Below, in pieces: positions 1-7,977 of a stretch of 64,000 nt of DNA. Within the stretch, counting starts at the first letter, position 1. The number at the start of each line of letters is the position of its first letter. The stretch is from NCBI RefSeq assembly GCF_007747655.1, contig NZ_CP036274.1, positions 4,340,001 through 4,404,000 on the forward strand. Direction: 5' to 3'. Source of the stretch: Anatilimnocola aggregata. GTDB lineage: Bacteria > Planctomycetota > Planctomycetia > Pirellulales > Pirellulaceae. The notes beneath the pieces were generated by a model, which searched no databases, was not told where the DNA came from, and saw only the letters and a list, made by a program, of their open reading frames with translations. The position numbers were made by a program, and so were the translations under genes.

Positions 1-427
1 GATCGCCGAGAGGCTCGGGACGGACCACCCACACTCCACCTTCGAGTTTCGTCAGCAGTCGTAAGCGGGTGCTCTGCCGCAAATCCCAAGACAGCACCTG
101 AATCGATTCTCCCGCTTCCAACTTGCCGCGGGTCTTGCTCAGAATCTGCCACGCACCGTGCTCATCCGCTTGCAAGAAAAGCCCGGTCCAACGAGCCCCG
201 GTTCGTTCACGCCGGCCGACCAACCGGGCAGGAATGACGCGAGTGTCGTTCACCACCAGCAAGTCGCGCGGGCGCAACAGTTCCGGCAGGTCGCGAATGT
301 AAGCGTGATCGATCATTTGCCGCGCCCGATCGACGATCATCAGGCGCGCATCGCTGCGCGTGGCGAGCGGATGCTGCGCGATCAGTTCGCGGGGCAGTTC
401 ATAGTCGTAGTCGGCAAGTTCCGTCAT
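1..427 (-). CDS. queA: S-adenosylmethionine:tRNA ribosyltransferase-isomerase (partial, N-terminal part)
   Basis: QueA transfers and isomerises the ribosyl group of S-adenosylmethionine onto 7-aminomethyl-7-deazaguanine at the tRNA wobble position, giving epoxyqueuosine. Reading from the ATG at 425-427 on the minus strand, the first 142 residues match the family: [20 protein letters not shown], then [11 protein letters not shown], and [19 protein letters not shown], the typical N-terminal block. The frame stays open to the window edge, so the C-terminal part lies outside. It is divergent from the glycosyltransferase at 620; the roughly 190 bases between them should hold both promoters. The family call is secure; only completeness is unknown. 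Confidence 0.93.
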   Translation of the reverse strand, partial: MTELADYDYELPRELIAQHPLATRSDARLMIVDRARQMIDHAYIRDLPELLRPRDLLVVNDTRVIPARLVGRRERTGARWTGLFLQADEHGAWQILSKTRGKLEAGESIQVLSWDLRQSTRLRLLTKLEGGVWVVRPEPLGD

Positions 428-619
428 CGGTCGCGCTGATGTTGGTGCTGCAGGATGCAAGTTCGGTTACCCGGCGCATCGGCGCTGGAGACTTGCCATG
501 AGACCTCGCTGAATCGGCCTTGTTCCGAACAGCCTCGCGAGCGAGTATAGGGGAATTGCGGCCCGCGTTATAGGCGGTCCCGTGCCCGCTCCTCCCCTTG
601 ATTTGCCTCTTGAGACCGC

Positions 620-1744
620 ATGACGTCGCTTTCGCCGCGAGTAATCGTGCTGGTCATCACCGAACTGGACCCAGGCGGCGCCGAGCGAGCCTTCACGCAC
701 CTGGCCTTGCGTTTGGACAAGTCGCAGTGGCAACCAGTAGTGATTTCCCTGCGAGCGCGGCCCACGGCGGCCAATTCAATCCTGGTCGATCAGTTGGAAA
801 CGGCGGGAATTCAGGTTGAATTCCTGAATGCACGGCACAAGTGGCAATTTCCGTGGGCAATCTGGTGCTTGCGCCGCAGATTGCGCGAGCTGCGCCCCGC
901 GATCGTGCAAAGCTTTCTGTTTCATGCGAATGTTGTATCGGCCCTGGCTGGACGCTTAGCCGGCACGAAAGTCGTGGCTGGCGTGCGCGTAGCCGACCCC
1001 AGCCGCAGCAGGCAGCGACTAGAACGCTGGCTATCGCCGCTCATCGCAAAATTTGTCTGCGTGAGCCAGAGCGTCGCAGATTTCTGCGAGCAAAGTGCGG
1101 GCATCGCGCGCGAGAAACTGCAAGTCATTCCTAACGGCGTTGATGTCGATCGGTTTGCGAACGCTACCTCCGCCGATCGAACCACGCTGGGTATGCCCGC
1201 AGATCGCAGGCTGATGATCGCCATCGGCCGACTCGAAAAGCAAAAAGGTCACGACTGGCTGCTACCAATTCTTGCCCGTGTATTTTCCGAGCTTCCGGCG
1301 CATGATTTACTACTCGTGGGCGATGGTACCGAGCGAACGCGACTGGAGCAGCAAGCGGTGCAGCTTGGAATTCGCCAGCGCGTTCACTTTCTCGGCCGGC
1401 GAACCGATGTTCCCGAGTTGCTTCGTGCAGCTGAGCTAATGGTCCTTTCGTCGCGCTGGGAAGGGATGCCGAACGTTCTACTTGAGGCGATGGCTGCAGG
1501 CCTTCCCGTAGTGACCACGCGTGTCGAAGGCGCGGATGAGATTCTCGGACCACTTGCGGCAAGACAGTGTGTCGCCAAGGGAGATTCACCTAGCTTCGAA
1601 CGGGCTGTGCTAGCACTGGCTTGCGAGCCAGAACTGGCCGCCGCGTTAGGGAGGGCGAATCAATCCCGCGTGACAGCACGCTTTTCGCTAGCAGTCATGA
1701 CGCAAGCTTATGAACAACTTTACATGCGGCTGACGAAGTCCTGA
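620..1744 (+). CDS. Family 4 glycosyltransferase (GT-B fold)
   Basis: The 374-aa product is a cytosolic GT-B glycosyltransferase that should move a sugar from a nucleotide-sugar donor to a glycan or lipid acceptor. The N-terminal acceptor-side domain begins with ITELDPGGAERAFTHL, the usual glycine-rich start of GT4 enzymes. The donor-binding half contains VIPNGVDVDRF (about residue 172), AIGRLEKQKGHDWLLPIL, LVGDGTERTRLE, and the E-x7-E signature in SSRWEGMPNVLLEAMAAGLPVV (about 275-295). There is no signal peptide or membrane segment. It stands alone, with divergent queA upstream and nearly 600 non-coding bases downstream, so neither acceptor nor pathway can be inferred. ATG at 620 is the first in-frame start before the conserved N-terminus. 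Confidence 0.9.
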   Translation: MTSLSPRVIVLVITELDPGGAERAFTHLALRLDKSQWQPVVISLRARPTAANSILVDQLETAGIQVEFLNARHKWQFPWAIWCLRRRLRELRPAIVQSFLFHANVVSALAGRLAGTKVVAGVRVADPSRSRQRLERWLSPLIAKFVCVSQSVADFCEQSAGIAREKLQVIPNGVDVDRFANATSADRTTLGMPADRRLMIAIGRLEKQKGHDWLLPILARVFSELPAHDLLLVGDGTERTRLEQQAVQLGIRQRVHFLGRRTDVPELLRAAELMVLSSRWEGMPNVLLEAMAAGLPVVTTRVEGADEILGPLAARQCVAKGDSPSFERAVLALACEPELAAALGRANQSRVTARFSLAVMTQAYEQLYMRLTKS

Positions 1745-2328
1745 GAATTCTCGAAATTTCTCTTAGGGGCACTTTGGCGTCCCTTGCCGCGCAAAGACCG
1801 CGAATTGCTGCACGTTTGAGGCATTCCTGCTGCCGACAACTGCCGCTGCCCAACCAATCATTCAGTTGACGGACGCGAGGAGATTCGTATGTTGGGAACT
1901 TGTCCAATGACCCCAACAAACTGAGATACAAAATACAAGTTGTTGACCATGTTCAACTAAGTTGTATTGAATGTAGATTAGATAGTGTTCAGAATACGAC
2001 AATGGTTTTGGTTGCAAATTGTCTTACGATCGTGTGCAGAGTTTGTCCGTGAGGTTGCGGCACTGGCGAGTGGAGTGTGGCGATCGGCCACCAGTCACAC
2101 TTCATGCTGACGTTCCCGTAGTTCAGCTGCCGGTATTACGGAGGGCAAGATGTCCTCTGCCGCTGGGGTGAGTTGACCGAGCCTGATTGGCTCGGAAGGC
2201 TGACCAGCTTCGACCCATATGGGGGTGCACGGAAGCACTCCCGTGGTCGGGAAGCTGGTTCGACCGCGAGGTTGGCCAGGCACGTCAAGTGCCCCTGCCG
2301 GCGACCTGTCGCTGTGTTATCTTGCGGC
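1745..2328. other. Long gene-free region with hairpins upstream of rsmH
   Basis: No convincing ORF is seen. The middle, about 1930-1975, is AT-rich and contains an interrupted inverted repeat: AATACAA with TTGTATT outside and GTTG with CAAC inside. About 2075-2105 contains AGTGTG paired with CACACT around a GGCGATCGGCC core. The last 150 bases hold the stronger hairpins listed separately. Transcription start sites cannot be placed with confidence. Confidence 0.6.
2175..2300 (+). promoter_or_regulatory. Putative structured 5' leader of rsmH
   Basis: Three successive hairpins are readable just upstream of the rsmH start. (1) CCGAGCC at 2177-2183 pairs perfectly with GGCTCGG at 2189-2195 around a 5-nt loop. 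(2) GACCAGCTTC at 2202-2211 pairs with GAAGCTGGTT at 2251-2260, enclosing an inner stem GGGGTGC (2222-2228) with GCACTCC (2235-2241) and loop ACGGAA. (3) GGCAC at 2279-2283 pairs with GTGCC at 2289-2293. No poly-T tract follows, so it is not a simple terminator. The signature bases of SRP RNA, RNase P RNA and tmRNA were not found. A cis-regulatory RNA is possible but unproven. Confidence 0.4.
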
Positions 2329-3213
2329 ATGGATTCCTTGCCCATTCACGTTGCCGTCTTGCCCGCCGAAATTGTGCAGTGGCTTAACCCGCAGCCCGGC
2401 CAGATTCTGGTCGATGGCACGCTGGGAGCCGGTGGTCACACGCGGCTATTGGCCGAGCGGTTGCAAGGCGCGGGCTATGTTCTGGCCGTTGATCGCGATC
2501 CAGCGGCCGTCGCAGCTGCCGAACAGAACCTGCGCGGTCTGAATGTGAAAGTGGCCGCGGCCAGCTATCTCGAGTTGTCCGAATTGCTGGCTGAACTCGA
2601 CGTAAAGAGCGTGAATGGCATCGTGCTCGACTTGGGACTATCGAGCGATCAATTGGCCGATGAAAACCGCGGCTTCAGTTTTCATAGCACGGGACCACTC
2701 GACCTGCGCTTCAATCCCGAAGAGGGCGAACCCGCGTATCGCCTCCTGGCGAGGCTGCGCGAAAATGAACTGGCCGACATCATTTATCAATTCGGCGAAG
2801 AGCGTTTGAGTCGCCGCATCGCGCGGCAAATCGTCGCAGCTCGGTTGGAGCACCCGGTGCAGACGGCCGAACAACTGGCCACGCTTGTTCGCCGCTGTGT
2901 GCCGCGATCAAAGGATGGCATCGATCCCGCTACGCGGACGTTTCAGGCCTTGCGCATCGCGGTGAACGAAGAGTTGAAGGCGATTCAAATCGCCCTGCAA
3001 AAACTCCCGGCACTCCTGGCTCCTGGTGGCCGCCTGGCAGTGATCAGTTTTCATTCGCTCGAAGATCGGCTGGTGAAAGAAGCCTTTCGGAGCGATACGC
3101 GACTGAATGTACTCACCAAGAAGCCGCTCACCGCTTCGCCGGCAGAATTGGCTGCCAATCCCCGCAGCCGCAGTGCAAAGTTGCGGGTGGCCGAACGAAT
3201 CGCCGCAAGTTAA
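2329..3213 (+). CDS. rsmH: 16S rRNA (cytosine(1402)-N(4))-methyltransferase
   Basis: RsmH (MraW) methylates N4 of C1402 in the decoding centre of 16S rRNA using S-adenosylmethionine. The ATG at 2329 gives 294 aa, close to the usual 300-320, and places the diagnostic MDSLPIHVAVLPAEIVQWL at the N-terminus. A longer frame to 2173 runs through the hairpin region and lacks family similarity. Visible motifs are the SAM-binding VDGTLGAGGHTRLLAERL, VLAVDRDPAAV, the catalytic-region GIVLDLGLSSDQLADENRGFSF, and the C-terminal GGRLAVISFHSLEDRLVKEAF. The gene is not in a dcw cell-wall cluster here. Its neighbour is the cpYpsA-like gene starting 5 bases downstream, so the two are probably co-transcribed. 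No clear Shine-Dalgarno sequence precedes the start. Confidence 0.95.
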   Translation: MDSLPIHVAVLPAEIVQWLNPQPGQILVDGTLGAGGHTRLLAERLQGAGYVLAVDRDPAAVAAAEQNLRGLNVKVAAASYLELSELLAELDVKSVNGIVLDLGLSSDQLADENRGFSFHSTGPLDLRFNPEEGEPAYRLLARLRENELADIIYQFGEERLSRRIARQIVAARLEHPVQTAEQLATLVRRCVPRSKDGIDPATRTFQALRIAVNEELKAIQIALQKLPALLAPGGRLAVISFHSLEDRLVKEAFRSDTRLNVLTKKPLTASPAELAANPRSRSAKLRVAERIAAS

Positions 3214-3217
3214 TGGC

Positions 3218-3736
3218 ATGCTCATGTCTCTTCCTGCCAAACCCACTAGTACGATCAAATTACCTGCGATCAAGATCGTCAAGCGAATCGTCTCGGGTGG
3301 TCAAACGGGTGTCGATCGAACCGCACTCGAAGTGGCGATGGCCTTCCAGATCGAACATGGTGGCTGGTGTCCGCGCGGTCGCCTGGCTGAAGATGGCCCA
3401 ATCCCCGCGCATTTTTTATTGCAAGAAACCGACAGCCCGCGCTATCACATCCGCACTGAATGGAACGTGCGCGATTCCGATGCCACGTTGATTCTGTTTC
3501 GCAATGCGATGAGTGGCGGAACGGACCTCACGCGTAAGTTCGCGGCCCAGCATCGCAAACAGCTCCTTTGCGTCGACCTCGCCCTGGGAGAACTCAGCGA
3601 GCAGGTGGTGACAATTCGCAGCTGGCTGCAACAGCACCAACCGGCTGTTTTAAATGTCGCTGGTCCGCGGGCCAGTTCAGCTCCCGGTATCTCTTTGCAA
3701 TGCCGAGAGGTGCTCGCCAGTTTGTTCCGCAACTGA
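3218..3736 (+). CDS. cpYpsA/SLOG-family protein ('putative molybdenum carrier')
   Basis: The 172-aa product belongs to the cpYpsA family in the SLOG (SMF/DprA/LOG) Rossmann superfamily. The old name 'putative molybdenum carrier' rests on one structure; the superfamily is thought to bind or process nucleotide-derived ligands. Seen directly: RIVSGGQTGVDRTALEVA near the N-terminus (nucleotide-binding loop), GGWCPRGRLAEDGPIPA, YHIRTEWNVRDSDATLILF, and GGTDLTRKFA, all family hallmarks. It is soluble, with no signal peptide. ATG at 3218 is chosen; ATG at 3224 is equally possible. It starts 5 bases after rsmH, implying one transcript, and converges with the gene ending at 3746. The biological substrate is unknown. 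Confidence 0.85.
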   Translation: MLMSLPAKPTSTIKLPAIKIVKRIVSGGQTGVDRTALEVAMAFQIEHGGWCPRGRLAEDGPIPAHFLLQETDSPRYHIRTEWNVRDSDATLILFRNAMSGGTDLTRKFAAQHRKQLLCVDLALGELSEQVVTIRSWLQQHQPAVLNVAGPRASSAPGISLQCREVLASLFRN

Positions 3737-3745
3737 TGCGCAGTC

Positions 3746-5830
3746 TTACTTCGGAATCAAGCCACGGTTCGTCACACTCGTAGTACCCATCCCTTTGCGC
3801 TTGGCCGGATCGAAGATACTGTCCGGAATATCAACCGTGGCAAAGAAGCCAGGGTTAGGTTTTTGCCAACGTTCCACTTCGCCTTGCAGGGTTTGCCCTT
3901 CGCGCAGTGAGACCATTCCGGGAGCACCGGTGCGAGTCCCCGACGACCAGGCTACCGTTTGATCGACGGTCAGGTTCAGGGACGAGATATAGGGAGTGAT
4001 GGTAACTGACTCTTCGGAGACCGGCCTGCCGAACCCGCCCAGACGATAAGTGACCGTTTGCGATTCACCCTGCTTCATCGAAGCGGTCAGCACGGTGGTT
4101 GCATTGTCGTCACGAACCCAGCCATTCTTTTGAATTTCGGCTTCCAGTGCGGTTCGCACCTGAGCATCGTGTTCGCCACATTGCACGTCGAGTTTCACGG
4201 CGGTTCCTGGCTTCACGATCAATAGCGAGGCCGGATCGACGGCGTTGTCGGCTTCGTCGACCTTGGGACCAGGCAATTGCACAGCCCCCACTGCCAGGCC
4301 GTGATTCGCTCCTTGGCGAACCGAGGCGGCATAGACCAGGTGGCGATCGACAATTTCGTGCGTGCGCGTCGCCCCATGTTCAGGACGGGCATCCATATCC
4401 AGTTCGTAAGTCCACAGGGCCAGCCGACGTTTCAAGCTGAACAAGACCAATGACCCATGAAAATCGGAAGTCATCAGGCGGTCGGTGCCAACCCAGGTCA
4501 TGGTAGTAGAAAACGGAGTGCCGATAGCTTCGGCGGCAATCCGTTCTTCCGCCGCGGCTGGATTGGTGACGTCCCAAATTCGCAGCGAATAGCGTTCGAG
4601 CGCAGCCAGTTTCGTGCCGTCTTCGCTGAGGGCAACGCTGGAAACGGATGCTGCTGCTGGTAGAGACGTGAGCGTTTGTCCGTTCGTCGTATCGATGATG
4701 CGCACGCGCTCGTCTTCGGGCAGCACGAGGTACTTGCGACCACCACTGATGATTGCGCTCGGAGCGAAGAACGATTCCTGCGAAACGCGATAGGCGATTT
4801 GCTTCCGTTCGGTATCCCAGGCGATGTATTTCTGCTTGTCTGCTCGCTGCAGAACCAGTTTCTCGTCGATGATGCGAGCCCAGGGTGTAGTGGCGCTGGG
4901 GCCTTTCTCTGCACGCCATTTGACGATTGGCTTTAGCTCTTTTTCGACAGGCGAAGCGCCCCATAAGGTGTAGGCTGTTTCCTCTCCCACGCCACCGCCA
5001 CTTTGCGTCAGCAGTCGCTTCGCCTTGGGATGATAGTCGAGCACCACTTCACCGGGCGGGAGCATGTGCCGCTGCTGGACCTTCTGTTTGGCCAGCGAAA
5101 CCCAGTACAGGCGGGTGCCAAACTCCTTCTCAAAACCATTGGTAACCACCCCCAAAATCCAACTATCTGTGCCGCCCAGGGGAATCACGGCGCTAATGCG
5201 ATCGTGAAAATTGTCCAATGCCCAGGCAACGCCACCCTGTTTGATCTTTAGATAGGCGGGCAACGGATCGGGCGTGATGGCCGTTGTTTGTGCACCGAAC
5301 GCGGGCGTAGAAGAGAACGCGTCTCCCGCAGCAAAGGTTTCGAGTGGAGGCGGTTCTACCCACTTCTTGCCGGAACTAATGTCGTCGGCAACTTTCTTTT
5401 GCAACGACTTCACAAACGACTGGTCGCTGGTACTCAAGTTGGCCACCTGAATCGTCAATTCCTTCATGTCGGGCTTACGAATGACGATCGCCTCGCCTTC
5501 GATCTTCAGTAGCGCCGCTTTGGTTTTGAAGGTGCCGCTGGGATCGGACCAGGTGCGAACGGGCGCGATTGCTCCCGACTCGCACTGGTAGCGCACCGCA
5601 GCATTCGCAAAAGCCTTGCGCTGGTTGCCGCCAGCGAATTCGTACTCGGCCATGACATCCCCGCGCGCGTTCGTAGCCACGACAGTCGCCGGCCACCACT
5701 TGCCGAGGAAGTTCACTTCGATCAAGTCGCCCTCTTTGTAAGTGTTGGCTCCACTCGCTTCGCGGGTTCCGGCAGCCAACAACCCAATCACCAAAGCACA
5801 AATGGGGAGTAATGAACGAACGGCGTTCAT
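3746..5830 (-). CDS. Secreted SHD1-domain protein with WD40-like region
   Basis: A 694-aa exported protein of a type common in planctomycetes. Residues 1-27 form a signal peptide (hydrophobic ICALVIGLLAAG, then EASG). A short basic region with GDLIEVNFLGKWWPATVV resembles a Tudor/agenet-like fold. About residues 93-150 match the SLA1 homology domain 1 (SHD1): RTWSDPSGTFKTKAALL, then IVIRKPDMKELTIQVANLS. The middle contains beta-propeller-like strands such as YLVLPEDERVRIIDTTNGQ and VALSEDGTKLAALERYSLRIWDVTN. No catalytic motif is seen. SHD1 in eukaryotes binds ubiquitin or peptides; its role in planctomycetes is unknown. It is monocistronic, convergent with the cpYpsA gene. Confidence 0.75.
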   Translation of the reverse strand: MNAVRSLLPICALVIGLLAAGTREASGANTYKEGDLIEVNFLGKWWPATVVATNARGDVMAEYEFAGGNQRKAFANAAVRYQCESGAIAPVRTWSDPSGTFKTKAALLKIEGEAIVIRKPDMKELTIQVANLSTSDQSFVKSLQKKVADDISSGKKWVEPPPLETFAAGDAFSSTPAFGAQTTAITPDPLPAYLKIKQGGVAWALDNFHDRISAVIPLGGTDSWILGVVTNGFEKEFGTRLYWVSLAKQKVQQRHMLPPGEVVLDYHPKAKRLLTQSGGGVGEETAYTLWGASPVEKELKPIVKWRAEKGPSATTPWARIIDEKLVLQRADKQKYIAWDTERKQIAYRVSQESFFAPSAIISGGRKYLVLPEDERVRIIDTTNGQTLTSLPAAASVSSVALSEDGTKLAALERYSLRIWDVTNPAAAEERIAAEAIGTPFSTTMTWVGTDRLMTSDFHGSLVLFSLKRRLALWTYELDMDARPEHGATRTHEIVDRHLVYAASVRQGANHGLAVGAVQLPGPKVDEADNAVDPASLLIVKPGTAVKLDVQCGEHDAQVRTALEAEIQKNGWVRDDNATTVLTASMKQGESQTVTYRLGGFGRPVSEESVTITPYISSLNLTVDQTVAWSSGTRTGAPGMVSLREGQTLQGEVERWQKPNPGFFATVDIPDSIFDPAKRKGMGTTSVTNRGLIPK

Positions 5831-6442
5831 GGATGCTAGTTCCTGGGAAATCGGAAGAAGAAAAGTTTGGTGGGCATTTTAGGCACTCTGACCGAAGATC
5901 ACAAACAATTCTCGTCGCCGAATTGGCACGGCAACTCTCGGCGAGATGTACTTGACAAGTAGTAAAGAGGTGTAAATAATTGAGGTGACCGTTTGGCAAC
6001 TTGGTGGAAGGATCGTATCTGCTCGGCAGAAGCAGTTTGCGCGGCTGCGCGGAAATGTTTCTTGGCATCGCGAGTGAGGAGCAAGAAACGATCGTGGCGA
6101 GGTGCGCTGCAGAGTTTCAGCCACGGGGTTTATCAACAAACACGATGATTTCAGGTTTCGCAAGTTTGGCGCAATTCGTTGCAGCAGAACGGCTTGACAG
6201 TGCTGCACGCAAAAGGGGGGTGTTGATAAACCCTCGCGGTCCGGGGACGAAACCGGATACGGCGAATGCAACAACTGGAACCAGTAAACAAACCGATGGC
6301 ACCTAGCGTGAGTGCAACGCAGCAGGCCACGACGGCGAATTTTGTAGCTCCACTGGAGAGTTCTGCTCTGAATCGCTTTGAATGCCGCAAAGGTGCTGGC
6401 AACTTGGTTTCGCAGCTAGGGCATGCTTCTTAAAATAGGTGT
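5831..6442. other. 612-bp divergent intergenic region with spaced inverted repeat
   Basis: No supported ORF. It separates divergently transcribed genes (SHD1 protein on minus, membrane protein on plus), so promoters for both should be here. It contains the inverted repeat described at 6126-6233 and the conserved tract CGCAAAAGGGGGGTGT at 6208-6223, which recurs exactly at 15765-15780. Confidence 0.6.
6126..6233. repeat. Spaced 13-bp perfect inverted repeat (palindrome family, locus A)
   Basis: GGGTTTATCAACA at 6126-6138 is the exact reverse complement of TGTTGATAAACCC at 6221-6233, separated by 82 bases. The right arm is preceded by CGCAAAAGGGGGG (6208-6220), identical to the tract before the palindrome at 15778. 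The arms are too far apart for a terminator. Membership of one family with loci B and C is an inference from the shared G-run plus TGT junction. Confidence 0.7.
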
Positions 6443-7045
6443 ATGTCCAGTTCCAATCCCTTCGCCGAAGACGACGCGCTGCTGAAGGATCAGGAGCGGT
6501 CGCAATCGACAGCCAGTCCGCTCAATCCGTACGCAGCACCGCCGAGCAGCGGGGAGTATCACGCCTCGCGCGAGCTAGGCGTCGGGATCTGGCGCGAGCG
6601 GGATATGCTCGTGATCCATGCCGAGGCCGATTTTCCGCCGCGCTGCTTGCTTACCAATGAGCTGGCCGATGAATGGCGCAGCCAAGAGGTGAAGTGGTGG
6701 TACGCAATCGACTGGATGTCACGGAGGAAGACGTTTGTCTATGCCATCTCCGCCGAGGGCTACGCAGTAGAAGCTCGACAGCGACGCCGAAAATTCATGT
6801 GGGGACTTATCATGCTGGCGTTAGCGATTGCGCTCGTGACCGGCACCGCGCTAGTCGGACGTTTCGGCGGGAACATTGCGACTTTAGCGTATATTCTAGT
6901 ATCCATCGGAGTCATTCTGCTGATATCCGGTTACCGTTATCAAAACACGCTGCAATTCCGTCAGATCAGAAAAGACTACTTCTGGCTGCACGGTGCGAAG
7001 CGAGCGTTTCTCGATTCGCTGCCGGCGTGGCCGGGAGTGGACTAA
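6443..7045 (+). CDS. Hypothetical two-TM membrane protein
   Basis: The 200-aa protein begins with a Ser/Asn/Pro-rich tail (NPFAEDDALL, SPLNPYAAPP), a pattern common at the N-terminus of planctomycete membrane proteins. A soluble region of about 60 residues (WRERDMLVIHAEADFPPRCL, EVKWWYAIDW) follows. Two hydrophobic helices lie at about 115-137 (FMWGLIMLALAIALVTG) and 143-163 (NIATLAYILVSIGVILLISG). The C-terminus, FWLHGAKRAFLDSLPAW, resembles the closing segment of many Pirellulales membrane proteins. No enzymatic motif is visible and I do not recognise a function. It is the first gene downstream of the large divergent region and precedes the DUF1080 gene by about 150 bases. Confidence 0.75.
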   Translation: MSSSNPFAEDDALLKDQERSQSTASPLNPYAAPPSSGEYHASRELGVGIWRERDMLVIHAEADFPPRCLLTNELADEWRSQEVKWWYAIDWMSRRKTFVYAISAEGYAVEARQRRRKFMWGLIMLALAIALVTGTALVGRFGGNIATLAYILVSIGVILLISGYRYQNTLQFRQIRKDYFWLHGAKRAFLDSLPAWPGVD

Positions 7046-7194
7046 ATTGGCGGACATGATCGGCCCCCCGAACACGCACTTTCAGCGTTCTCAGCCGATT
7101 TACAAGTGCTTTGCGCCTTGTCACACTGATGAACCAACCGTGCTTCGTTTGGCCCGCCCTATTTCCCGCGAACTTGAATCCAGGAATTCCTCTC

Positions 7195-7812
7195 ATGCGT
7201 TACTTTGCCTCCCTACTCCTGGCCGCCATCGGCCTCGTTGCGACCCTTCAAGCCGAAGACAAAAAGTCGGATTGGGTGCAAATGTTCGACGGCAAAACTT
7301 GGGACGGCTGGAAGATTGCCGAAAACGAGAAGAGCTTCTCGATAAAGGATGGCGCCATCGTCGCCCATGGCACGCGCGCTCATGCGTTTTATACGGCCAA
7401 CGATAAACCGTTCAAGAATTTTGAATTTAAGTGCGAAGTGCAAACCAAGACCAACAGCAACGCGGGCATTTTCATTCACACCCAGTGGCAGGAAAAAGAT
7501 TGGCCGAAGATCGGCTACGAATGCCAGGTAAACAACAGCTACAACAAAGACCCGCAAAAGACGGGTGGCCTATACAACACGGTAAAAGTGCTGGAAGCTC
7601 CCGCCAAGGATGACGAGTGGTTCACGTACTACATCAAGGTCGACGGCAAACACGTAATGGTGAAGATCAACGACAAGACCGTGGTCGACTTCGAAGAGCC
7701 CGCCGACAAGTCGGGTACGATCAAGCTCAGCGAAGGAACCTTTGCTCTGCAAGCTCACGACCCAGGCAGCACCGTAATGTTCCGCAATTTGCAAGTTCGC
7801 CGCTTGCCGTAA
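7195..7812 (+). CDS. Secreted DUF1080 (3-keto-disaccharide hydrolase) family protein
   Basis: A 205-aa exported protein with a signal peptide (MRYFASLLLAAIGLVATLQA) and a single DUF1080 domain, a concanavalin-like beta-sandwich. Family members include 3-keto-glycoside hydrolases, but most are uncharacterised. Motifs: WVQMFDGKTWDGWKI at the start of the mature protein, then FKNFEFKCEVQTKTNSNAGIFIHTQW, GYECQVNN, TGGLYN, and a final strand VMFRNLQVRRLP. The ATG at 7195 is chosen because it directly starts the signal peptide; an upstream in-frame start at 7111 would bury it. The next gene on the strand is an Ldh2-type dehydrogenase. DUF1080 and oxidoreductases are often linked in planctomycete sugar metabolism, but here they are separated by a repeat tract. 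Confidence 0.9.
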   Translation: MRYFASLLLAAIGLVATLQAEDKKSDWVQMFDGKTWDGWKIAENEKSFSIKDGAIVAHGTRAHAFYTANDKPFKNFEFKCEVQTKTNSNAGIFIHTQWQEKDWPKIGYECQVNNSYNKDPQKTGGLYNTVKVLEAPAKDDEWFTYYIKVDGKHVMVKINDKTVVDFEEPADKSGTIKLSEGTFALQAHDPGSTVMFRNLQVRRLP

Positions 7813-7977
7813 GTTGGGAGTTGGGGGCTAGGAACTGGGAGCTGGGGACTTATGTTCTCAGCGTCTAAGTCGAATGTCTAGTTCTCAGCTCATGTCGATT
7901 GATTGTAAATTTCGCTTCGCCATTGTTGCACCTCATTCCTAATCTCCCAATTCCTAGCCACTAGCCCCCAGCCCACC
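7813..7977. repeat. G-rich/C-rich degenerate tract arranged as inverted repeat
   Basis: Right after the DUF1080 stop the plus strand reads degenerate units of the type GGGAGTTGGGGGCTAGGAA (7813-7850). Just before the next gene it reads the complementary type, CTCCCAATTCCTAGCC followed by ACTAGCCCCCAGCCC (7942-7974). The two blocks are imperfect inverted copies about 90 bases apart, and both are internally repetitive (CTAG and GGGAG words). It ends directly at the ATG at 7978, so this DNA also forms the leader of the dehydrogenase gene. Confidence 0.65.

Noticed and set aside
2175-2300. Identification of the rsmH leader as SRP RNA, RNase P RNA or tmRNA
   Set aside because: The GGAAG words present are not in the SRP tetraloop context, no RNase P CR-I or CR-V sequence is found, and no tRNA-like ends exist. 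I kept it only as an unidentified structured leader.
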